A program made the translations under genes and the position numbers. A stretch of 18,659 nt of DNA from an uncultured Burkholderiales bacterium (GTDB lineage Bacteria > Pseudomonadota > Gammaproteobacteria > Burkholderiales > Burkholderiaceae_E), in assembly GCA_903898725.1 (NCBI GenBank), contig CAIUGQ010000468.1, positions 1 to 18,659 on the forward strand, written 5' to 3'. Positions 1 to 6,844 of the stretch are shown here, one piece after another. A model generated the notes under the pieces. It saw nothing but the letters and a program-made list of their open reading frames with translations. It did not search any database and was not told the DNA's origin. Numbering within the stretch: position 1 is the first letter of the stretch; each line of letters opens with the position of its first letter.

Positions 1-569
1 GACGACGCGGACTGACCCGCGGACGACGCCAGCGGTGCCGCAGCCGACCCCGGTCCCGCGACGGGCTGGCCAGCCCCGGTCCCCGCAGCGCCGTCGCGGG
101 CGGCCGGGCCCCGCTCGGATCCGATCAGTTCGGCCAGCGGGTCGGGCGGCTCCACGGGGTGCAGGTCGAGCACCAGCCGATGCCGGTAGACCGCGATCGG
201 CGCGAGCGCGAACACCTGAGGCGCGACCGGTGCCTTCAGGTCGAACACCAGCCGCGTGACGCGGGGTCGGTTCTGGCCGACGCGCACCGTCGCGATGTAC
301 GGGTCGTTCGCCTGGACCTTCGCGACCAGGTCGCGCAGCTGCGCGTCGATCTCGACGCCCTCGAGGTCGACCACCAGGCGCGGCGGATCGGCGACGGTGA
401 AGTGCGAGGCCTTGAGCGGGGAGTCGAGCTCGAGGGTGACCCGGGTGTAGTCCTTCGCAGGCCAGACCCGCACCGCGACGATGGTCGCGCCATGCGCGAG
501 CGGCAGGTCGAGCGCGAGCAGCGCGGCAGGGGCCGCGCTCAGGAAGCGGCGGCGGCCGCGTTCAGGCAC
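1..569 (-). CDS. amiC: N-acetylmuramoyl-L-alanine amidase (AmiC/AmiB type), N-terminal part, runs off the left edge
   Basis: Periplasmic amidases of this family cut the amide bond between N-acetylmuramic acid and L-Ala to split septal peptidoglycan at division. The first 189 codons are visible. They start at a GTG (569-567) lying inside tsaE, a 31-bp overlap. The N-terminus has a twin-arginine-like signal (RGRRRFLSA followed by an Ala/Leu stretch ending near LAHGA), as expected for Tat-exported AmiC. Next comes an AMIN domain (about residues 30-130) with typical text such as VWPAKDYTRVTLELDSP, PPRLVVDLEGVEI and VRVGQNRPRVTRLVFDLK. After it an Ala/Gly/Pro-rich linker begins. The catalytic Amidase_3 zinc domain must lie beyond the edge, so activity cannot be judged. 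The tsaE-amidase order is conserved in many proteobacteria. No ATG start exists nearby in this frame. AmiB is the alternative name; the Tat signal favours AmiC. Confidence 0.87.
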   Translation of the reverse strand, partial: MPERGRRRFLSAAPAALLALDLPLAHGATIVAVRVWPAKDYTRVTLELDSPLKASHFTVADPPRLVVDLEGVEIDAQLRDLVAKVQANDPYIATVRVGQNRPRVTRLVFDLKAPVAPQVFALAPIAVYRHRLVLDLHPVEPPDPLAELIGSERGPAARDGAAGTGAGQPVAGPGSAAAPLASSAGQSAS

Positions 570-1075
570 CGCAGCCCCGCCTCGCCGACCGCATCGAGCC
601 GCAGCACGCGCGCGCTGCCGGTGCCGTCGGCATCGCTGTCGGCGAACTCGAGTCGGACCGCGAGGTCGGCCTGGGGCAGCTCGGGGCCGGCCAGCTCCGG
701 CCACTCGACCAGGCAGACGCCCGCGCTGCGGAAATACTCGTCGAAGCCCGCGTCACGCCACTCGTCCGTGGAAGAGAATCTATAGAAATCAAAGTGATAG
801 ACCGGGAACTTCGGCAGATTATAAGGTTCGAGCAAGGTGAAGGTGGGGCTGCGTACTTTCCCGGTGTGGCCGAGCGCCCTCAGCACCCCCCGAACGAGCG
901 TGGTCTTGCCCGCACCGAGTCCGCCGGACAGCCACACCACCATCCCCGGCTCGAGCGCCAGCGCGAGCCGGGCGGCGAACGCGGCGGTGGCGGTCTCGTC
1001 CGCCAGGTCCACCCGCAGCGTCGCATCTGGGGCGGACGGCTCGCGGGCCGGACCGGGCGGGGCGATCGGACTCAT
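539..1075 (-). CDS. tsaE: tRNA threonylcarbamoyladenosine biosynthesis ATPase TsaE
   Basis: TsaE is the small ATPase that works with TsaB and TsaD to place the threonylcarbamoyl group on A37 of ANN-decoding tRNAs (t6A). The 178-residue product has a Walker A loop GGLGAGKTT (residues 51-59), the family motif SPTFTL (76-81), then YHFDFYRF and CLVEWPE, all in the expected order. It is slightly longer than the roughly 150-residue E. coli protein because of a Pro/Ala-rich N-terminal stretch of about 18 residues and an Ala-rich tail. It lies 15 bp downstream of the GT41 gene, and its 3' end overlaps the amidase start, so the three genes are probably co-transcribed leftward. Identity is very secure; the exact start is less so. 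Confidence 0.95.
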   Translation of the reverse strand: MSPIAPPGPAREPSAPDATLRVDLADETATAAFAARLALALEPGMVVWLSGGLGAGKTTLVRGVLRALGHTGKVRSPTFTLLEPYNLPKFPVYHFDFYRFSSTDEWRDAGFDEYFRSAGVCLVEWPELAGPELPQADLAVRLEFADSDADGTGSARVLRLDAVGEAGLRCLNAAAAAS

Positions 1076-1090
1076 CGCGGCGGCCGGGCC

Positions 1091-3025
1091 TCAGGGCGCG
1101 ATGTCGATCGCCGTCGGCGGCAGCCCGGCGCGTGCCCGCGCCACCATCGCACGATAGGCCGCCTCGAGGTGGGCGACGGTGCGCGGCGTGTCGAAGAGCG
1201 GCGCGATGCCGCGGCTGCGCACGAGCGCGGCCCGGACCTCGGCGAGCCGGCCGGGTTGGCGGGCCAGTCCGATGGCGAGCGCCTCGTAGTCGGCCGCCGA
1301 GTGCGTGACCAGTGCCGGCAGGCCGACGGCCTTGAGCAGGCTCGCGGCGACCCGTCCGGGGAAGGTGCTGCCTTCGAGGGTCACGACTGGCACGCCGGCC
1401 CACAGCGCATCGCTCGCCGTGGTGTGCGCGTTGTACGGGAGGGTGTCGAGGACGAGGTCCGCCGCACGATGGCGCGCCAGGTGCTCGGGCGGCTGCAGGA
1501 TCGGCGCGAACACCAGTCGCACACCGCTCACGCCACGCCGCTCGGCCTCCATCCGGAGGTTCGCGGCGGCCACCGGGTTCGCATCGCGAAGCCAGAGCAC
1601 GCTGCCGGGGACCGCCTGCAGGATGCGCATCCACGACGAGAAGGTCGCGGGCGTGATCTTGTAGGAGTTGTTGAAGCAGCAGAACACGAACGCGCCGTCC
1701 GGCAGCCCGAGCTCGGTGCGGCTGAAGCGGCGCTCGGACATCGGCCGCTGCCGGTCGTTGGCCTGGTAGCTGTGCGGCAGGCGCACGACCTGCTCGCGGT
1801 AGTGCGCGCGGCTCGCGTCGGGCACGACCGTGCGGTCGGCGATCAGATAGTCCATGTAGTCGGCGCCGGTCGTGCCTGGGAAGCCGAGGTAGGTCACCTG
1901 GATCGGCGCGGGGCGCATCGCGAACACGCCCTGGCGACCGCGGCCGAAGAAGCCGTTCATGTCGACCAGGACGTCGATCCCGCTCTCGTGCACGAGGCGG
2001 GCGGCATCGAGGTCGGACTTCTCGGAGATGTCGGTGAACCGGTCGAAGGAGCGCTCGAGACGGGCCCGCCGCGGGCTGCCGTCGCTCCAGCCGCTGTCGA
2101 ACGCATGCAGCTCGAACGCATTGCGGTCGTGCAGCGACCAGGCCTCGGCCATCAGGATCGAGGTGGCCTGCTCGCGGAACTCGCCGCAGACGTAGCCGAT
2201 GCGCAGCTTCGGGCCGCTGCCCGGCATGCGCCTCGGGAAGCCGACGTCGGTGCGCGGAAAGCGACTCGCGGTGAAGATCTCGGCGCAGCGGCGCAGGCTC
2301 GCCTCGTCGTCGCACACGCCCTGATAGCCGAACGGGCGCGCCGCGCGGCGCGAGGCGGCGACGTCCGCACGCAGCGAGCGGTCGAGCGTCTCGAGGCCGG
2401 TCCAGTCGCAGGCGAGCATCTTCGCGTGCAGCAGGGAGCCCTTGGCGAACGGGTAGACCGGGTCGATGCGCAGCGTCTCGCCGAAGGCCGAGATCGCGTC
2501 GTCGAGGCGCTGCAGGCCCTGCAGCACCATGCCGCGCTCGTAGTGCGCGTCGGCATAGCGCGGGTTGAGCTCGATCGCGCGGCTGAAGCTCGCCAGCGCG
2601 GCGTAGTGGCGGCCCCGGTCCTTCTCGAGGCAGCCACGCGCATAGTGGGCCTCGGCATGGGCCGGACGCACGGCGAGCGCGCGCTCGTAGCTCGCGATCG
2701 CCTCGTCGTGACGCTTGGTCATCGCCAGCAGGTTGCCCCGGTTCACGTACAGCGAGGCGACGCCGGGGTCGACCTCGGCGGCCCGGTCGAAGAGCTCCAG
2801 CGCACGGCGGTGGTCGTGCAGCGCCTTGCACAGCACGCCGAGGTTGTTCAGCGCGTCGAACTGGCGGGGCTGGGAGGCGAGGATCGCCTCGTAGACCGCG
2901 CGCGCCTCGATCAGACGGCCGGCCTTGTGCAGGGCGATCGCGCGCTCGAGGATCGGGCGGATCGCCGCGGTCACCGGATCGGCGGCGGGCTTCGGGACGG
3001 GGGGGCGTTCGGGCGTGGGCTGCAT
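1091..3025 (-). CDS. TPR-containing glycosyltransferase family 41 protein (O-GlcNAc transferase / SPINDLY-like)
   Basis: This 644-residue product looks like a cytoplasmic protein O-glycosyltransferase. After a Pro-rich start come about five tetratricopeptide repeats (residues ~20-190, e.g. AHYARGCLEKDRGRHYAALASF), then a GT41 catalytic region (~265-630). Recognisable GT41 blocks include LRIGYVCGEFRE, IDVLVDMNGFF, RPAPIQVTYLGFPGTTGADYMDYLIAD, CCFNNSYKITP (with the UDP-contacting Lys) and DLVLDTLPYNAHTTASDALWAGVPVVTL. In human OGT the first block carries a catalytic-site His (NHPTSH); here the text is EQATSI, so that His is missing. I start at ATG 3025 (MQPTPERPP). A longer frame to 3127 would overlap queG and read low-complexity sequence. 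The substrate is unknown; flagellin, adhesins and EF-P-like targets are typical guesses for bacterial members. It sits between tsaE and queG, which are often closer neighbours in this group. Confidence 0.85.
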   Translation of the reverse strand: MQPTPERPPVPKPAADPVTAAIRPILERAIALHKAGRLIEARAVYEAILASQPRQFDALNNLGVLCKALHDHRRALELFDRAAEVDPGVASLYVNRGNLLAMTKRHDEAIASYERALAVRPAHAEAHYARGCLEKDRGRHYAALASFSRAIELNPRYADAHYERGMVLQGLQRLDDAISAFGETLRIDPVYPFAKGSLLHAKMLACDWTGLETLDRSLRADVAASRRAARPFGYQGVCDDEASLRRCAEIFTASRFPRTDVGFPRRMPGSGPKLRIGYVCGEFREQATSILMAEAWSLHDRNAFELHAFDSGWSDGSPRRARLERSFDRFTDISEKSDLDAARLVHESGIDVLVDMNGFFGRGRQGVFAMRPAPIQVTYLGFPGTTGADYMDYLIADRTVVPDASRAHYREQVVRLPHSYQANDRQRPMSERRFSRTELGLPDGAFVFCCFNNSYKITPATFSSWMRILQAVPGSVLWLRDANPVAAANLRMEAERRGVSGVRLVFAPILQPPEHLARHRAADLVLDTLPYNAHTTASDALWAGVPVVTLEGSTFPGRVAASLLKAVGLPALVTHSAADYEALAIGLARQPGRLAEVRAALVRSRGIAPLFDTPRTVAHLEAAYRAMVARARAGLPPTAIDIAP

Positions 3026-3108
3026 GGCGTCGCGGGGCTCGGGGCGGGTCGGTGACGCTGGCCGGGAGGTGCCAGGCGCTGGCGAATCAGACCGGGTTCG
3101 CTTGTTCC

Positions 3109-3114
3109 TACAAT
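3109..3114 (+). promoter_or_regulatory. -10 box of queG, probable leaderless transcript
   Basis: TACAAT (5 of 6 matches to the sigma-70 -10 consensus) ends 5 nt before the queG ATG at 3120. Transcription would start at or within a base or two of the ATG. There is no purine-rich ribosome-binding site in this stretch. The -35 region is poor. Confidence 0.5.
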
Positions 3115-3119
3115 GGCGG

Positions 3120-4241
3120 ATGGCCACAACGAACCCGATCGACTGGACGGAGCGCCTGCGCGGCTGGGCCCGGGAGCTCGGCTTCGCATCGCTCGGCGTC
3201 GCCGACCTCGACGCCGCCGCGCATGCCGAAGCGGCCGATCGCCTGGCGCGCTGGCTCGACGACGGCTTCCACGGCGAGATGGATTATATGGCCCGCCACG
3301 CCGCGCTCAGGGCACGGCCCGACGCGCTGGTGCCGGGCACGGTGCGGGCGGTCATGGTGAGCCTCGACTACGCCCCCGAGGACCCGGCCTGGCTCGAGCA
3401 GGCGTGGGCGACGCTGGCCGACGGCGAGCGGGCCTACGTGTCGCGCTATGCGCTCGGCCGCGACTACCACAAGGTGGTGCGTGCCCGCCTGTCGCGGCTC
3501 GCGCAGCGCCTGCAGGCCGAGATCGGACCGTTCGGCTGGCGCGCGTTCTGTGATTCGGCGCCGGTCATGGAAGTCGAGCTCGCGCGACGCGCCGGGCTGG
3601 GCTGGCGCGGCAAGCACACCCTGCTGCTGTCGCGCGAGGGCGGGTCGGTGCGCTTCCTGGGCACGCTCTACACCGACCTGCCGCTGCCGGCCGATGCCCC
3701 GGTCGACGAGCACTGCGGACGCTGCACCGCCTGCCTCGATGCCTGCCCGACGCGGGCGATCGTCGCGCCGTACCGGCTCGATGCGCGGCGCTGCATCGCC
3801 TACCTGACGATCGAGGCCGCCGGGGCGATTCCGGTCGAGTTCCGCGAGGCGATCGGCAACCGGATCTACGGCTGCGACGACTGCCAGCTCGCCTGCCCGT
3901 GGAACAAGTACGCCGCTGCCGCGTCGCTGCCCGACTTCGCGAGCCGCAACCGGCTCGACGCCGCGTCGCTGGTGGAGCTCTTCGCCTGGGATCGCGCGAC
4001 CTTCGAGTCGCGCATGGAGGGCTCCGCGATCCGGCGCATCGGGCACGAGCGCTGGCTGCGCAACCTCGCGGTCGCGCTGGGCAACGCGCCCGCCTCGCCG
4101 CAGGTGCTCGCGGCGCTGCGCAGCCGCGAGCACGATGCCTCGCCGCTGGTCGCCGAGCACGTGCGCTGGGCGCTCGGCCGGCACGGTGCGGGTGCTCCCG
4201 TCGCGGCCGCGGTGCCGCCGCCGTCCGCGGGCGTACCGTGA
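3120..4241 (+). CDS. queG: Epoxyqueuosine reductase QueG
   Basis: QueG performs the last step of queuosine synthesis: cobalamin- and Fe-S-dependent reduction of epoxyqueuosine to queuosine in the wobble position of GUN tRNAs. The 373-residue product has the catalytic-region motif CDSAPVMEVELARRAGLGWRGKHT. It then has all eight cysteines for two [4Fe-4S] clusters: C199, C202, C205 and C209 in CGRCTACLDACP, one in RRCIAY, and three in GCDDCQLACPWN. A HEAT-repeat-like C-terminus (LRNLAVALG... HVRWALGRHG) follows. I chose ATG 3120 because the alignable sequence (IDWTERLRGWARELGF) begins just after it and a TACAAT box lies immediately upstream. The frame stays open further upstream into the divergent gene without family similarity. 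Its stop overlaps the xerD GTG start, so the two are probably one operon. Confidence 0.96.
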   Translation: MATTNPIDWTERLRGWARELGFASLGVADLDAAAHAEAADRLARWLDDGFHGEMDYMARHAALRARPDALVPGTVRAVMVSLDYAPEDPAWLEQAWATLADGERAYVSRYALGRDYHKVVRARLSRLAQRLQAEIGPFGWRAFCDSAPVMEVELARRAGLGWRGKHTLLLSREGGSVRFLGTLYTDLPLPADAPVDEHCGRCTACLDACPTRAIVAPYRLDARRCIAYLTIEAAGAIPVEFREAIGNRIYGCDDCQLACPWNKYAAAASLPDFASRNRLDAASLVELFAWDRATFESRMEGSAIRRIGHERWLRNLAVALGNAPASPQVLAALRSREHDASPLVAEHVRWALGRHGAGAPVAAAVPPPSAGVP

Positions 4242-5194
4242 CTGCCCGTCGCCCGCCTGCCCGTGCCGCCGCCGGCCGGGGGCCGAACGCGGCCGTGCCG
4301 CCGGATGCCGCCGACCGCGACGCGGTGCGCGCGTTCGTCGACGCGCTGTGGCTGGAGGACGGCCTGTCGGTCAACACCCGGGACGCCTACCACGGCGATC
4401 TGGCGCGGCTCGCGCAGTGGCTGGGCGGGCGCGGCGTGACCCTGATGGCGGCCGGCGAGTCCGATCTGCAGGGCTATGTCGCCGCCGCGCACGCAGGCTC
4501 GAGACCGAGCAGCGCGAACCGGCGCCTGGCGGTGTTCCGCCGCTTCTACCGCTGGCTGCTGCGCGAGCGCCACCGTACCGACGACCCGACGCTGCGCCTG
4601 TCGTCGGCCCGTCGCCCGCCGCGCTTCCCGAAGACGCTCTCCGAGGCCCAGGTCGACGCGCTGCTCGGTGCGCCCGACGTGGACACGCCGCTCGGGCTGC
4701 GCGACCGCGCGATGCTCGAGACCCTGTATGCGACCGGGCTGCGGGTGTCGGAGCTGGTGGGCCTGAAGACGGTCGAGGTGGGGCTGGTCGACGGCGTGGT
4801 CCGCGTGATCGGCAAGGGCGACAAGGAGCGCCTGGTGCCGCTGGGCGAGGAGGCGCGGCACTGGATCGAGCGGTGGCTGGCGCAGGCGCGGGGGGAACTG
4901 CTCGCCGGGCGCCCGGCCGACGCGCTGTTCGTCACCGGGCGGGCCGCGCCGATGACGCGGCAGATGTTCTGGACGCTGATCAAGCGGCATGCACGGGTCG
5001 CCGGCATCGATGCGCCGCTGTCGCCGCACACGCTGCGCCATGCGTTCGCCACGCATCTGCTGAACCACGGGGCCGACCTGCGCGTCGTGCAGATGCTGCT
5101 CGGCCATGCCGACATCTCGACGACGCAGATCTACACCCACATCGCACGCGAGCGCCTGAAGACGCTGCATGCGAGGCACCACCCGCGCGGCTAG
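4238..5194 (+). CDS. xerD: Site-specific tyrosine recombinase XerD
   Basis: XerD acts with XerC at the dif site to resolve chromosome dimers at division. The 318-residue product has an N-terminal SAM-like core-binding domain (FVDALWLEDGLSVNTRDAY from residue 33) and a C-terminal catalytic domain with a full active-site set: R169 (ATGLRVSE), K193 (IGKGDKER), H264 and R267 (SPHTLRH), H290 (LLGH) and nucleophile Y299 (TTQIYTH). The sequence tracks E. coli XerD (DALWLE, LSEAQV, LVPLGEEA, MTRQ.FW, HHPR) more closely than XerC. The start is GTG 4238, inside a GTGA overlap with the queG stop, so translation is probably coupled. About 28 Pro/Ala/Arg-rich residues precede the domain. The TAG stop interlocks with the convergent MarR gene in a shared CTAG. 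Confidence 0.96.
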   Translation: MTARRPPARAAAGRGPNAAVPPDAADRDAVRAFVDALWLEDGLSVNTRDAYHGDLARLAQWLGGRGVTLMAAGESDLQGYVAAAHAGSRPSSANRRLAVFRRFYRWLLRERHRTDDPTLRLSSARRPPRFPKTLSEAQVDALLGAPDVDTPLGLRDRAMLETLYATGLRVSELVGLKTVEVGLVDGVVRVIGKGDKERLVPLGEEARHWIERWLAQARGELLAGRPADALFVTGRAAPMTRQMFWTLIKRHARVAGIDAPLSPHTLRHAFATHLLNHGADLRVVQMLLGHADISTTQIYTHIARERLKTLHARHHPRG

Positions 5195-5790
5195 GCGCGG
5201 CGTCGACGCGGCGTCGCGGCCCCGTTCGCGGTGGCCGAGACCCGCGTCGCCCGGCGCGGGGCGGCCGGCGTGCCCCGCGCCACGGCCAGCGTGCCGGATG
5301 CGATGCCTGATGCGGTACCGGGTGCGGTACTGGGTGCGGTACCGGGTGCGATGCCGGCCTCCAGACGCTCCGCCAGCCGAGGCAGCAGCTCGTACAGCCC
5401 GGCGAGCGCATCGTCGCCGATCGACTCGCCGATCGCCCGGTAGCGGGCCTCGGAGTGCGGCGCGACCCGCTCGATGAGCGCGGTGCCGGCGGGCGCGATG
5501 CGGATGCTCGCACCGCGCGCGTCGTCGGCGGCCGCGCTGCGTCGGACGAGCCGGCGTGCCTCGAGCGCGGGCAGCAGGCGCGACAGGCTCGGCTTGCTGA
5601 TCAGCGTGAGCTCGGCCAGCCGCGTGATCCGCGCCTCGTCCACCGAGGACAGCGCCCGCAGCACCCGCCACTGCTGTTCGGTGATGCCGTGGGCGCGCAG
5701 CACCGGGCGGAACTGGGCCATCACCGCCTGGTGGCTGCGCAGCAGCAGCATCGGCAGCGAGCGCGAGAACGCGCGCATCGCCCGGCTCAC
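5191..5790 (-). CDS. hpaR: MarR-family regulator, HpaR-like, with a repetitive C-terminal tail
   Basis: This is probably the ligand-responsive repressor of the adjacent homoprotocatechuate cluster. Residues ~1-145 form a MarR winged-helix protein resembling HpaR: RSHQAVMAQFRPVLRAHGITEQQWRVLRAL, the recognition region LTLISKPSLSRLLPALEARRLV, and the wing DDARGASIRI. The start is either GTG 5790, which gives a GTGA overlap with the upstream FAH-family stop, or ATG 5778 four codons later. I prefer the GTG because of the coupling. The product is 199 residues, about 50 more than typical HpaR. The extra tail is low complexity: a Gly-Thr-Ala-Pro repeat encoded by tandem 12-bp units, then a basic Ala/Arg-rich end (TPRRRRA). 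Its gene ends in a CTAG shared with xerD. Candidate operators are at 6717 and 6781. The HpaR name rests on domain similarity and context. Confidence 0.8.
   Translation of the reverse strand: MSRAMRAFSRSLPMLLLRSHQAVMAQFRPVLRAHGITEQQWRVLRALSSVDEARITRLAELTLISKPSLSRLLPALEARRLVRRSAAADDARGASIRIAPAGTALIERVAPHSEARYRAIGESIGDDALAGLYELLPRLAERLEAGIAPGTAPSTAPGTASGIASGTLAVARGTPAAPRRATRVSATANGAATPRRRRA
5299..5358. repeat. 12-bp tandem repeat, five units, inside the MarR-gene tail
   Basis: Five adjacent 12-bp units based on TGCGGTACCGGG start at 5299, 5311, 5323, 5335 and 5347. The middle three differ by at most one base; the outer two carry a few changes. A weaker sixth copy may precede at 5287. Read on the minus strand they encode (G-[TI]-A-[PS])n. 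Unit length is a multiple of three, so copy-number change would not break the frame. Confidence 0.9.
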
Positions 5791-6656
5791 GGCCGCTCGT
5801 CCGCCACGTCGTTGGCGAGCGTGCCGATGCCCGGCACCTCGACCTCCACCCGGTCGCCGGGCACCAGCCACTTCGGCGGATCGAAGCGTGCGCCCGCGCC
5901 CGTCGGCGTGCCCGTCGAGATGATGTCGCCCGGCTCGAGCCGCATGAAGGTCGACACGTACTCGATCAGGAACTCGAAGGGGAACATCAGGCGTGCGGTG
6001 GTGTCGTCCTGCCGGACCTCGCCGTTGACGCGCGTGATCACCCGCAGGTCGCCAAAGCCGTCGAAGGCGTCGGTCGTGGCCAGCCACGGGCCGATCGAAC
6101 CGCTCGCCTCGAAGTTCTTGCCCTGGGTGACGTTGAACTTGCCGTGGCGCAGCCAGTCGCGCAGCGTGCCCTCGTTCATGCAGGTCAGGCCGGCGACGTG
6201 CGCGGCGGCCTGCGCGCGCGGGATGCGTCGGCCCGCCCGGCCGATCACGATCGCGATCTCGCCCTCGTAGTCGAGCTGCTCGGACTCGGGCGGGCGCAGA
6301 ATCGGCTCGCCGTGCGCCACCAGCGAGGCCGGCGTTCGCATGAACAGGCTCGGCCATTTCGGCCGCTCGCTGCCGTCGCGGTACTCCTCGTTGCGCTCGG
6401 CGTAGTTCACGCCGACGCAGATCACCTTGCCGGGTCGGGCGAGCGGCTTGCGCACCCTCAGGTCGGCGAGCGCGAGGTCGGGCGCGAGGCGGGCCGCGAG
6501 CGTGCGCGCCTCATCCACCGCGTCGGCCGCCAGCAGCGCGTCGAGCGTCGGATACGCGGCCATCCGAGGGCCGAGCTCGATCACGCCGTCCTCGCGATCG
6601 GGGCTCAGGGCCCCCCAGCCTTCGTGCCCGGCACGGGCATAGCTCACCAGCTTCAT
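5787..6656 (-). CDS. Fumarylacetoacetate hydrolase (FAH) family protein, probable HpaG-type isomerase/decarboxylase
   Basis: FAH-fold enzymes in homoprotocatechuate breakdown decarboxylate 5-oxopent-3-ene-1,2,5-tricarboxylate and isomerise the product (HpaG). The 289-residue product has the FAH core: KVICVGVNYAERNEEYR, PSLFMRTPASLVAHGEPI, the metal-binding E-x-E in DYEGEIAIVIG, QGKNFEASGSIGPWL and GDIISTGTPTGAGA. It is single-domain, whereas E. coli HpaG has two fused FAH domains, so it may do only one of the two reactions or act on another ring-cleavage product. The usual third acidic ligand (Asp in N-D) appears as Glu in CMNEGTLRDW. The start is ATG 6656 (GTG 6659 is also open), with a GAGGA ribosome site 6 nt upstream. 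It is the first gene of the leftward arm and overlaps the regulator by 4 bp. Family membership is secure; the exact reaction is inferred from context. Confidence 0.85.
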   Translation of the reverse strand: MKLVSYARAGHEGWGALSPDREDGVIELGPRMAAYPTLDALLAADAVDEARTLAARLAPDLALADLRVRKPLARPGKVICVGVNYAERNEEYRDGSERPKWPSLFMRTPASLVAHGEPILRPPESEQLDYEGEIAIVIGRAGRRIPRAQAAAHVAGLTCMNEGTLRDWLRHGKFNVTQGKNFEASGSIGPWLATTDAFDGFGDLRVITRVNGEVRQDDTTARLMFPFEFLIEYVSTFMRLEPGDIISTGTPTGAGARFDPPKWLVPGDRVEVEVPGIGTLANDVADERP

Positions 6657-6716
6657 CACGCGTCCTCGAGACAGCTCGACCGGCCCAGGATCGGCCCGGG
6701 CCAGGTGTTCCGGGAC

Positions 6717-6730
6717 GTTAACATGTCAAT
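6717..6730. promoter_or_regulatory. Candidate HpaR operator 1
   Basis: GTTAACATGTCAAT is a near-palindrome around CATG. It lies 60 bp upstream of the FAH-family start. Read on the minus strand it contains TTGACA, a perfect -35 hexamer for the leftward arm. It matches the second copy at 6781 in 11 of 14 positions. The form fits a MarR-family dimer site. Binding by the adjacent regulator is inferred. Confidence 0.6.
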
Positions 6731-6780
6731 CAAACCGGCGGCAACGCCACCGAGGCCGTGACAGGGTTGACGCCCAGGTT

Positions 6781-6794
6781 GTTGTCATGTCAAC
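6781..6794. promoter_or_regulatory. Candidate HpaR operator 2
   Basis: GTTGTCATGTCAAC is an almost perfect inverted repeat (one mismatched pair), 64 bp from the first copy, close to six helical turns. It lies just downstream of TTGACG (6767-6772), a good -35 hexamer for the rightward hpaF arm, and overlaps the place where the -10 should be. A bound repressor would block that promoter. Confidence 0.6.
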
Positions 6795-6831
6795 TTCCCG
6801 TCGGCCCGCGAAACCCCGGCCGGCCGTACGC

Positions 6832-6836
6832 AGGAG
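6832..6836 (+). promoter_or_regulatory. Ribosome-binding site of hpaF
   Basis: AGGAG lies 8 nt before ATG 6845. It decides the start against an in-frame ATG at 6758, which would add 29 residues foreign to the family and lies upstream of the predicted promoter. Confidence 0.75.
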
Positions 6837-6844
6837 ACCGGTGC

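Noticed and set aside
794..3055. Very long plus-strand open frame opposite the GT41 gene
   Set aside because: Arg/Ala/Gly/His-rich antisense reading with no domain; a usual artefact of high-GC codon bias opposite a real gene.
4238..5194. Tyrosine recombinase considered as a mobile-element integrase
   Set aside because: Sequence matches XerD closely, overlaps queG, and no attachment-site repeats or phage genes are present.
3866..5671. Long minus-strand open frame opposite queG/xerD
   Set aside because: Antisense shadow of well-identified genes; product is repetitive Arg/Ala text.
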